Assembly (NCBI RefSeq): GCF_012844225.1
Contig: NZ_JABAGQ010000015.1
Location: 1-64,000, forward strand
Length of the DNA stretch: 64,000 nucleotides
Reading direction: 5' to 3'
Source of the DNA: Rhodococcus sp. 105337
GTDB lineage: Bacteria; Actinomycetota; Actinomycetes; Mycobacteriales; Mycobacteriaceae
Shown in pieces: positions 56,417 to 64,000 of this stretch (position 1 is its first letter; every line of letters starts with the position of its first letter). The notes below the pieces were generated by a model. The model did not search any database. It was not told the DNA's origin and saw only the letters and a program-made list of their open reading frames with translations. A program made the translations under genes and the position numbers.

Positions 56417-57643
56417 ATGGAGAATCTGAGTAGACGCAGAATGCTCGAACTGAGCGGCGCACTCGGCGCACTGGGAGCGTTCTCGCTTGCCGCTCCTGCC
56501 CACGCGCAGCCGTGGAGATGGTCGCCCGCCGGGTCGATTCCCGGCGCGGGGAGCGGTGCCGATCCGAGGACGGTATGGGACACGGAGGCCGATCCGCTGG
56601 TGGCCTCGCTGCTGGACCGCGGGGATGTGCCGAGAGTCAACGAACTCCTCCGGACCTGGACCAAGAACGGCCAGCCGCTCCCCGACGGCCTGCCGGGGGA
56701 CCTGAAAGAGTTCATGGAGGAGGCGCGGCAGTTGCCGGCCTGGGCGGATCCGGGCAAGCTCGAGACAGCCGTGCGTTTCAACGAGAAGCGCGGGTTGTAT
56801 CTCGGCGTCCTCTACGGCTTCGCCAGCGGCATGATGAGCACGGTCATACCCAAGGAAGCGCTCGCTGTCTACTACTCCCAGGGCGGCGCGAACATGAAGC
56901 GCCGCATCTCGAAAACGGCAAAGCTGGGATACGACATCGGAACTCGCAACGCCTACCTACCCGACGGCGAAATGGCAGTGACCGCCGTGAAGACCAGGCT
57001 GGTTCATGCTGCGGTTCGTCATCTCCTGCCGCAGTCTCCGCACTGGGAGCACGCCGCTCCCGAGAACATCCCGATCAGCCAGCACGACATGATGGTGACC
57101 TGGCACAGCCTGCCCACCACGGTCATGCGCACCTTGAAGGCATGGAAGGTGCCCATTGCGGCTGCCGAAGCCGACGGTTTCCTGCACTCGTGGCAGATCA
57201 GTGCCCACATGCTCGGCATCGAGGACCAGTACATACCCGCCGCGTGGGACCAGGCCGAATCCCAGGCCGTGGAGGTGCTGGATCCGATCCTCGCTCCCAC
57301 GCCGGAGGGCATCAAGCTCGCCGACATCCTGCTCGATCTCGGTGCGGGACTCGACTTCACGCTGCTGACCCGGCCGATCCTGGGTGCCCTGACTCGTTTC
57401 ATGCTCGGAAACGAGATCGCCGACTGGTTGAACATTCCCCGGGAGCCGGTGTGGGGCACCCTCCTCGACGTCGCGTGGGGACCGTTCGTCGCGGTCCGTG
57501 AGGGGCTGCTCCCGCTTCCGCTCGCTCCCGAGGCGTATTGGACGTTCGACGAGTTGCTCCGTCAGTTCGTGCTGCTCTACATGTCCGAGTTGCGGCCCAT
57601 CAGCATCGAGATACCGGAGTTCAACAATCCGAACTACCGCTGA
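56417..57643 (+). CDS. lcp: Latex clearing protein (rubber oxygenase)
   Basis: A secreted b-type cytochrome dioxygenase that cleaves cis-1,4-polyisoprene into oligo-isoprenoids with aldehyde and ketone ends. It has 408 residues, close to Lcp of Streptomyces K30, and the DUF2236 fold. A Tat-type signal peptide is visible (SRRRMLELSG, cleavage after AHA30). The residues important in LcpK30 are all present, shifted by one: Glu147 in IPKEALA, Arg163, Lys166 and Thr167 in RRISKTAK, and Arg194, axial His197 and Arg201 in KTRLVHAAVRH. ATG 56417 has GAAGG 6 bases upstream. Family identity is strong. Activity on rubber is inferred. It is divergent from a TetR gene and converges with an epoxide-hydrolase-like gene 21 bases away. 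Confidence 0.92.
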   Translation: MENLSRRRMLELSGALGALGAFSLAAPAHAQPWRWSPAGSIPGAGSGADPRTVWDTEADPLVASLLDRGDVPRVNELLRTWTKNGQPLPDGLPGDLKEFMEEARQLPAWADPGKLETAVRFNEKRGLYLGVLYGFASGMMSTVIPKEALAVYYSQGGANMKRRISKTAKLGYDIGTRNAYLPDGEMAVTAVKTRLVHAAVRHLLPQSPHWEHAAPENIPISQHDMMVTWHSLPTTVMRTLKAWKVPIAAAEADGFLHSWQISAHMLGIEDQYIPAAWDQAESQAVEVLDPILAPTPEGIKLADILLDLGAGLDFTLLTRPILGALTRFMLGNEIADWLNIPREPVWGTLLDVAWGPFVAVREGLLPLPLAPEAYWTFDELLRQFVLLYMSELRPISIEIPEFNNPNYR

Positions 57644-57664
57644 CAGAATCTCGCCGGTGAGCGG

Positions 57665-58510
57665 TCAGCCGCCTGCCGCGGTTCCGGCCCGGCGCCGGAT
57701 GGCGTCGGCGGCGGCGGCGGGTGCTTCTTCCGGAATCCAGTGCGAGACGTCCGGAAGTACGACGAATTCGTAATCGGCATCGACGAATTCGTGGTACCGC
57801 TCCGCCGCGGCGGAACCGATCGCCGAGTCCCCGGTGCTCCAGACGTAGGTCGTCGGCACCTGCACCGGCGGGGTCGATTCCCACTCGGGCGACATGGCGC
57901 GATACCAGTTCAGTGCCGCGGTGAGCGCGCCCGGACGGGACAGCGTCCGGACGTAGTGGTCCACCGAGTCGCGGTCGACGCTCGGATCGAACATCGCCCG
58001 CAGCCTCCGGGCATCGTCTTCGAGCAACACGGATTCGGCCTTGTCCTCCATGCGCAGCAGCTGGATGTACGACGAGCGGGCGCGCTGGTCGTCGTCCTCC
58101 CGCAGTGCCCAGCCGTACGCAGCGAGATGCGGCACCGAGAACCCGGTGAGCGTGGAGACGCGGTCCCGGTGGTGCGCGGCGGTGTGCCATGCGACCGCGG
58201 CACCCCAGTCGTGTCCGACGAGGTGAGCCTGCTCGATCTCGAAATCGTCGAGCAGCCCGATCACGTCTCCGGCCAAGGCGGAGATCTCGTAATGGACGAC
58301 GCCCTCGGGTCGTGCACCGGGAGAGTAGCCGCGCTGATCGGGTGCGATCACCCGGTATCCGTCGCGTACGAGCAGGCGGGCGACGGCCGTCCAACTCCGT
58401 GCGGTCTCGGGAAAACCGTGCAGCAGCACCACCGGAGGGCCGCCGGGTGGTCCCGCAACCCGGACATCGAAGGTCAGATCGCCCAGTGTCGTTTCGGCGT
58501 TTCCGCTCAT
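57665..58510 (-). CDS. Epoxide hydrolase-like alpha/beta hydrolase
   Basis: A 281-residue alpha/beta hydrolase of the epoxide hydrolase/haloalkane dehalogenase type. The HGFPETARSW oxyanion motif, aspartate nucleophile in LVGHDWGAAVAWH (about Asp106), a second acid in VWSTGDSAIG and the histidine in VLPDVSHWIPEE form the expected triad; tyrosines for epoxide activation may lie in the lid (SSYIQLLRM, ALNWYRAM). The aspartate rather than serine nucleophile argues against an esterase. ATG 58510 or GTG 58519 could start it; neither has a good ribosome binding site. It is downstream of the next TetR gene on the same strand by 24 bases and converges on lcp. Substrate is unknown. Confidence 0.8.
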   Translation of the reverse strand: MSGNAETTLGDLTFDVRVAGPPGGPPVVLLHGFPETARSWTAVARLLVRDGYRVIAPDQRGYSPGARPEGVVHYEISALAGDVIGLLDDFEIEQAHLVGHDWGAAVAWHTAAHHRDRVSTLTGFSVPHLAAYGWALREDDDQRARSSYIQLLRMEDKAESVLLEDDARRLRAMFDPSVDRDSVDHYVRTLSRPGALTAALNWYRAMSPEWESTPPVQVPTTYVWSTGDSAIGSAAAERYHEFVDADYEFVVLPDVSHWIPEEAPAAAADAIRRRAGTAAGG

Positions 58511-58534
58511 GACCTCCACGGTACGGAGGTCGGG

Positions 58535-59176
58535 TCAGTTGTGCGTCGGCTTCCAGGCGGCCATGCCGAGCAGGATCAGCCGCATCTGTTTTTCCGCGCG
58601 AGTGATCACTTCTGCTTCCTCGGGGCTGCCGGGCCGTGGCACCGACAGCAGTTCCAGCACGACGTCGAGCATCGCGGTGACCAGCAGGTCGGCGACCATC
58701 TCGAGGTCGTCGAACGGCCACTGTTCGAGCCCGGGTGTGCGGGCGAGGTCTGCGGCCAGTTCGCCGGCGAGCAAACGCAGTTCGGTCGTGATGGCGCGCG
58801 CGACTTCAGGTTGGCCTCCGTGGCGTTCACGCGCGAGGAAGCGGAACGCGGGCTCGTGTACCCGCACTTCACGCACCAGGATGCGGAGTGACTCGCGGGC
58901 GGTGGCGGGACCGGGGGAGCGTCGCGCGTCGCGCAGCAGGCGTCGCAGCACCCGCATCGTATCGGCGGCGAGGGTGACGCCGAGTTCCTCCATGGAGGCG
59001 AAGTGGCGGTAGAACGCGGTCGGCACGATTCCGGCGTGCCGGGCGACCTCGCGCAGGCTGACGCCGGCAAGACCCCGGTCCGAGGACAGCTCGAGCGCCG
59101 CGTCGAGAAGTGCCTGACGGGTGCGTTCTTTGCGCTGTGCTCGGGTCGTGGAGGACGGGGCGGGTGCTGCGGACAC
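58535..59176 (-). CDS. TetR-family regulator divergent from the desaturase operon
   Basis: A 213-residue TetR protein. Residues 11-65 hold the DNA-binding domain (RKERTRQALLDAALELSSDRGL, then VSLREVARHAGIVPTAFYRHF). The ligand domain is helical, with DLEMVADLLVTAMLDVVLELL near the end. GTG 59176 gives MSAAPAPSSTTRAQRKERT; the open frame continues to 59233 but that part overlaps promoter sequence. It is divergent from a ferredoxin reductase-acyl desaturase pair, and a perfect palindrome lies between them. Regulators of desaturase genes in other bacteria (for example DesT) are TetR proteins that sense acyl-CoA, so a similar role is reasonable. It is followed on its strand by the epoxide hydrolase-like gene. 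Confidence 0.82.
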   Translation of the reverse strand: MSAAPAPSSTTRAQRKERTRQALLDAALELSSDRGLAGVSLREVARHAGIVPTAFYRHFASMEELGVTLAADTMRVLRRLLRDARRSPGPATARESLRILVREVRVHEPAFRFLARERHGGQPEVARAITTELRLLAGELAADLARTPGLEQWPFDDLEMVADLLVTAMLDVVLELLSVPRPGSPEEAEVITRAEKQMRLILLGMAAWKPTHN

Positions 59177-59240
59177 GGTTCGAGTGTAGGCAGATCGGTG
59201 GTCGGCACGGGCAGCGGGTGTAATCGGGGTCACAAACAGG

Positions 59241-59246
59241 TTGACA
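59241..59246 (+). promoter_or_regulatory. TTGACA -35 element for the ferredoxin reductase-desaturase operon
   Basis: TTGACA at 59241-59246 is a consensus -35 hexamer in the divergent region. No perfect -10 follows at 17 bases; TCACAC (59265-59270) or a neighbouring sequence may serve. The palindrome at 59276-59297 lies just downstream, over the expected start of transcription. Confidence 0.45.
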
Positions 59247-59275
59247 CGGGGGAGCTACCGCCTGTCACACTTACT

Positions 59276-59297
59276 TGAGTGCACGGATGTGCACTCA
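59276..59297. promoter_or_regulatory. Perfect 22-bp palindromic operator before the desaturase operon
   Basis: TGAGTGCAC (59276-59284) and GTGCACTCA (59289-59297) form a perfect 9-bp dyad with a 4-base spacer. It lies 32 bases upstream of the reductase start and 100 bases from the divergent TetR start, downstream of a TTGACA. Size and symmetry suit a TetR dimer or pair of dimers. Confidence 0.7.
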
Positions 59298-59328
59298 GAA
59301 TCCGATGTCGTTCGGAAGGCAGGCACCA

Positions 59329-60450
59329 ATGATTGCGCGCCACCTCCCCCCTGTAGACCATGCGCGGACCTTCGCTCGAAAAGTGCTCGTCAGCGCCCTG
59401 GGGACCCTCTCGAGTCCGCATCATCCCGATCGGTACCTCGAGCTTGTCGATCCTCTGCTCGCCACTTCCGTCACCCGTGCTCGGATTACACACGTGGACC
59501 GAAATGCCTCAGGATCGGTGACGTTCACCGTCAGCCCGGCGCGGCCCGTGCGGTTCGAACCGGGAAGCCACGTTCCGCTGTCGATCACGGTCGACGGCGT
59601 GCGGCACACCCGGACCTATTCACCCGCGTACGCACCCGGTGCGGTACGCGACGGAAGCGGGCCGATCGTGTTCACGGTGGGGTTGCACCCGGACGGGATC
59701 GTCTCCCGCCACCTCTACGAACACGCGCAACCCGGACTCGTCGTCGAACTCGGTGAACCGGCGGGCGATTTCGTGCTCCCGACACCGCGATCCGAGCGAC
59801 TGATCCTCATCGGCGGTGGATCGGGGATCACCCCGGTGCTGTCGATGCTCGAGGGACTCGCCGCCGAAGGGCACACCGGTGCGGTCACGTTTCTGTACTA
59901 CGCCCGGACTCCGGCGCATGTCCCGCGGCGCGAGGCACTCGATGCCCTCGCGGCGCTCCCCAACGTCGAGGTCGTTCTCGTGTACACCCGGTCGGGTGAC
60001 GGCGCTCTCCAGGGGCGTTTCGACGCCGCCCACCTCCAGGCTGTCGCACCGTGGTTCGCCGATACTCCGGTCTACGTGTGCGGGCCTGCGGGCCTGGTGT
60101 CCCGTGTTCGGGACGTCTACGCCCGAGACGGCGCCGAGAACCTCGTCCACGTCGAGGAATTCACACCGCCGACCTACACGGTCGATCCGGACGACGCCAC
60201 CGGCACGGTGTCGTTCGCCTCGTCGGGTGTCGTCGCCGACAACACCGGCGTGACGGTTCTCGAGCACGCCGAGAACGCGGGTCTGACACCCGAGCACGGT
60301 TGCCGGATGGGAATCTGCCACTCGTGCACGGCTGTCCGGCTCTCCGGCTGCACCCGCGACGTGCGGACCGGTGAACTCGATTCGGAGCCCGGAACGCGAA
60401 TCCAGATCTGCATCAACGCCCCGGTCGGCGACGTCGCCGTCGATCTCTGA
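59329..60450 (+). CDS. Ferredoxin-NADP reductase/2Fe-2S protein, desaturase partner
   Basis: A 373-residue electron donor. An FAD-binding domain (RTYSPAYAP, about residue 88) and an NAD(P)H domain (ILIGGGSGITPVLSML, and VYVCGPAGLVSRV) are followed by a C-terminal plant-type 2Fe-2S ferredoxin with cysteines in EHGCRMGICHSCTAV and QICINAPVG. It resembles M. tuberculosis Rv3230c, which delivers electrons to the DesA3 stearoyl desaturase. ATG 59329 has GGAAGG 9 bases upstream; upstream in-frame starts run through the operator and are rejected. The desaturase gene follows after 44 bases. Confidence 0.9.
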   Translation: MIARHLPPVDHARTFARKVLVSALGTLSSPHHPDRYLELVDPLLATSVTRARITHVDRNASGSVTFTVSPARPVRFEPGSHVPLSITVDGVRHTRTYSPAYAPGAVRDGSGPIVFTVGLHPDGIVSRHLYEHAQPGLVVELGEPAGDFVLPTPRSERLILIGGGSGITPVLSMLEGLAAEGHTGAVTFLYYARTPAHVPRREALDALAALPNVEVVLVYTRSGDGALQGRFDAAHLQAVAPWFADTPVYVCGPAGLVSRVRDVYARDGAENLVHVEEFTPPTYTVDPDDATGTVSFASSGVVADNTGVTVLEHAENAGLTPEHGCRMGICHSCTAVRLSGCTRDVRTGELDSEPGTRIQICINAPVGDVAVDL

Positions 60451-60494
60451 CGCTCGACTCCACAGCATCCAGACCGATACCACTGGAGGACACC

Positions 60495-61715
60495 ATGTTC
60501 GGATTGTCCCTGCCCTCTATTCCCTTCCTGCCGTTCCTCTCGGGATCCTCCGCGCCCGCGGATCCCGAACCGCTGGTGCTCACCCGGGAACACATCGACG
60601 AACTGGGCCGCGAACTCGACGCGTTGCGCGAGGAGACCGTGGCGTCGCTCGGCGACGAGGACCGTGAATATATCTATCGCATCATCAAGGCGCAGCGTGG
60701 ATTCGAGGTCACCGGCCGCGGCCTGATGTACCTCGGCTTCTTCCCGCCCGCGTGGGTTGCGGGGGTCGCGGCACTGAGCGTGTCGAAGATCCTCGACAAC
60801 ATGGAGATCGGGCACAACGTGATGCACGGCCAGTACGACTGGATGAGGGAGCCGTCGCTGAACTCGCGCACGTTCGAGTGGGACACCGTGTGCCCCTCGG
60901 ACCAGTGGCGGCACTCGCACAACTACATGCACCACACGTTCACCAACATCGTCGGCAAGGACCGTGACATCGGGTACGGGATCCTGCGGATGGACCCCAA
61001 CCAGAAATGGCACCCGTACTACCTCGGCAACCCCGTCTATGCGGCCGCACTGATGCTGCTGTTCGAGTGGGGAGTGATGATGCACGACGCCGAGGCGGAG
61101 AACATCGTCGCCGGTACCCGGTCGTGGCGAGACGTCCTTCCGCTCGCGCAGGGCTGGTGGCGCAAGGCGCGTCGTCAGGTCGTCAAGGACTACGTGGCGT
61201 TCCCGCTGCTCACCGGCCCGCTGTTCGTGCCGACCCTGGTCGGCAACGCGACCGCGAACGTGGTGCGCAACGTGTGGGCGTATTCGATTATCTTCTGCGG
61301 CCACTTCCCGTCGGGCGTGCAGTCGTTCAGCGAGGACGAGACGGCCGAGGAGACGCGCGGCGAGTGGTATGTGCGCCAGCTGCTCGGCAGCGCGAACATC
61401 TCCGGATCGCCACTGTTCCACATCATGTCGGGCAACCTGTCGCACCAGATCGAGCACCACTTGTTCCCCGACCTGCCGGCGCACCGATACCCGGAACTCG
61501 CGCCGCGTGTCCGGGAGCTGTGTGAACAGTACGGATTGCCGTACAACAGCCGCGGCCTCACCGCCCAGGTGGCATCCGTGTGGAAGAAGATCTTCACGTT
61601 CGCACTGCCGCCGAACTGGGTGTCGCAGACCCCGGACATCTCGGTGCTTCTCGAGCGTTCGCCCCGCGAGCAGGCCGACGACGCTGCGGGTACCCTCGCA
61701 CGGGAGAACGTCTGA
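60495..61715 (+). CDS. Membrane acyl-CoA desaturase (DesA3-like)
   Basis: A 406-residue membrane di-iron desaturase that inserts a cis double bond, probably delta-9, into acyl-CoA. The three histidine boxes are intact: HNVMH (HxxxH, about residue 112), HSHNYMHH (about 140) and HQIEHH (about 318), with an additional histidine before the last helices. Four hydrophobic stretches are visible. ATG 60495 follows GGAGG. With the reductase upstream it forms the Rv3230c-Rv3229c-type pair, which makes oleate and controls membrane fluidity. A small gene and a terminator follow. Regulation by the divergent TetR is likely. Confidence 0.92.
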   Translation: MFGLSLPSIPFLPFLSGSSAPADPEPLVLTREHIDELGRELDALREETVASLGDEDREYIYRIIKAQRGFEVTGRGLMYLGFFPPAWVAGVAALSVSKILDNMEIGHNVMHGQYDWMREPSLNSRTFEWDTVCPSDQWRHSHNYMHHTFTNIVGKDRDIGYGILRMDPNQKWHPYYLGNPVYAAALMLLFEWGVMMHDAEAENIVAGTRSWRDVLPLAQGWWRKARRQVVKDYVAFPLLTGPLFVPTLVGNATANVVRNVWAYSIIFCGHFPSGVQSFSEDETAEETRGEWYVRQLLGSANISGSPLFHIMSGNLSHQIEHHLFPDLPAHRYPELAPRVRELCEQYGLPYNSRGLTAQVASVWKKIFTFALPPNWVSQTPDISVLLERSPREQADDAAGTLARENV

Positions 61716-61726
61716 GGGGGAGTGCC

Positions 61727-61960
61727 ATGGTCGGGAAGTTCGAACGCAACAAGGACACCATCCAGGAGATGACCGAATCGGCAGCGACGCGAGTCGGCGC
61801 TATCGCCGGGATCATCACCGGAGCCGTCCGAGACGTCACCCGCGAGGTCGGCGGGTGGATCACCGATGGCATCGAGATGCGTGAAGCTGCCCGCAAGGCG
61901 CGTAGCGACGAGGAGCGCGGAGCTGCCGAGGGCGGCCCGACGGTCTCCACGACGGAGTAG
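61727..61960 (+). CDS. Small helical protein after the desaturase gene
   Basis: A 77-residue protein of unknown function. The central part is a likely amphipathic or membrane-surface helix (ATRVGAIAGIITGAVRDVTREVGGWI), followed by a charged, polar tail rich in Arg, Glu and Ala. ATG 61727 is preceded by a purine-rich GAGGGGGAG and lies 11 bases after the desaturase stop, so it is in the same operon. No catalytic motif is present. It may help the desaturase-reductase pair at the membrane, which is a guess from position. Confidence 0.7.
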   Translation: MVGKFERNKDTIQEMTESAATRVGAIAGIITGAVRDVTREVGGWITDGIEMREAARKARSDEERGAAEGGPTVSTTE

Positions 61961-62008
61961 CGCGCCGCGCACGCTGCCGGAAATCACGCAGCACAGTAGT
62001 CGGCCACA

Positions 62009-62044
62009 AACGGCGGGCCCCGGAAAAATCCGGGGCCCGCCGTT
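62009..62044. terminator. Bidirectional terminator between the desaturase operon and gdhA
   Basis: A perfect 16-bp stem (62009-62024 with 62029-62044) with an AAAA loop and AA/TT ends, between convergent genes. It is the strongest hairpin in this part of the window. Confidence 0.9.
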
Positions 62045-62065
62045 CGTCGTCGGTGCGGAGAAACT

Positions 62066-63769
<1,704 letters not shown>

Positions 63770-64000
63770 TCAGTTCTTCATGAGAATCTGCTGCTCGGTG
63801 ACCAGCGGGTACGACGCCAGTTCGGTTCCGTCCAGATCTTCCTTGTGCATGTCCACGCCGGTGATCTGACTGTTCTCGTAATGCCGGTAGTAGTAGATAC
63901 CTTTGTCGGTGTTGCAGCACGACGAGTAGATGGTGATCTCGTATTTGTCGCCGAGACGAACGCATCCCCGCTGCTGTTCCACGGAACCGAGAATGTGGAA
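63770..64000 (-). CDS. Linear amide C-N hydrolase (choloylglycine hydrolase family), C-terminal fragment
   Basis: The last 76 or so residues of an Ntn hydrolase whose start lies beyond the right edge. The frame continues to position 64000 without a start being needed (FHILGSVEQQRGCVRLGD). The fragment CCNTDKGIYYYRHYENSQI followed by DMHKEDLDGTELASYP resembles the C-terminus of choloylglycine hydrolase/penicillin V acylase-type enzymes, which cleave linear amides such as conjugated bile acids, penicillin V or acyl-homoserine lactones. The catalytic N-terminal cysteine is outside the window, so activity cannot be judged. Confidence 0.7.
   Translation of the reverse strand, partial: FHILGSVEQQRGCVRLGDKYEITIYSSCCNTDKGIYYYRHYENSQITGVDMHKEDLDGTELASYPLVTEQQILMKN

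Overview
The window is high-GC actinobacterial chromosome, most probably Rhodococcus or a close relative in the Mycobacteriales. The evidence is a single-chain type I fatty acid synthase followed by acpS, a CmrA-type mycolate reductase, an LdtB-type L,D-transpeptidase, the GlgE maltosyltransferase pathway, NucS mismatch endonuclease, and a latex clearing protein with all key residues of the Streptomyces/Rhodococcus Lcp family. GTG and TTG starts, 1-4 base overlaps and long perfect hairpin terminators are common. I see no prophage, insertion sequence or CRISPR array.

Layout. 1-104: the 3' end of 5S rRNA and the terminator of an rRNA operon. 320-3422: an ectoine/hydroxyectoine ABC importer operon (ehuBCDA). 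3438-28700: a conserved housekeeping block in nearly the same order as M. tuberculosis Rv1320c-Rv1341: adenylate cyclase, nucS, an AlkD-like repair protein, a DivIVA-like coiled-coil protein, methylmalonyl-CoA epimerase, thiolase, thioredoxin/TPR protein, glgB-glgE divergent from glgP, dinG, pncB, clpS, DUF2017, P1 peptidase, rhomboid, Rv1339-like phosphodiesterase, rph and rdgB. The mec-cysO-cysM and murI genes found in this block in M. tuberculosis are not here.

28812-33100: a five-gene signalling island, with an anti-sigma kinase and a STAS antagonist on one strand, divergent from a receiver-PP2C phosphatase, a CHASE3 histidine kinase and a single-domain response regulator. It looks like a phosphorelay feeding a partner switch, but no sigma factor gene is present. 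After it come the Rv1342c/Rv1343c homologues, tRNA-Leu and an HNH nuclease gene.

35072-55573: a second block matching the M. tuberculosis Rv2524c-Rv2508c region: fas, acpS, a TetR regulator, M20 peptidase, bcp, DUF3618 protein, tRNA-Lys, ldtB, secreted lipase, tRNA-His, orn, HerA-like ATPase, cmrA and an MFS transporter. Envelope lipid and peptidoglycan genes are concentrated here.

55598-64000: an accessory and lipid-modification end: a TetR repressor divergent from lcp (rubber oxygenase), an epoxide-hydrolase-like protein, a TetR gene divergent from a ferredoxin reductase-acyl desaturase operon with a perfect palindrome at its promoter, gdhA, and the C-terminus of a linear amide (choloylglycine-type) hydrolase cut by the window edge. 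Several intergenic regions carry strong dyads that look like operators: ehuB, glgE/glgP, fas, lcp and the desaturase operon.
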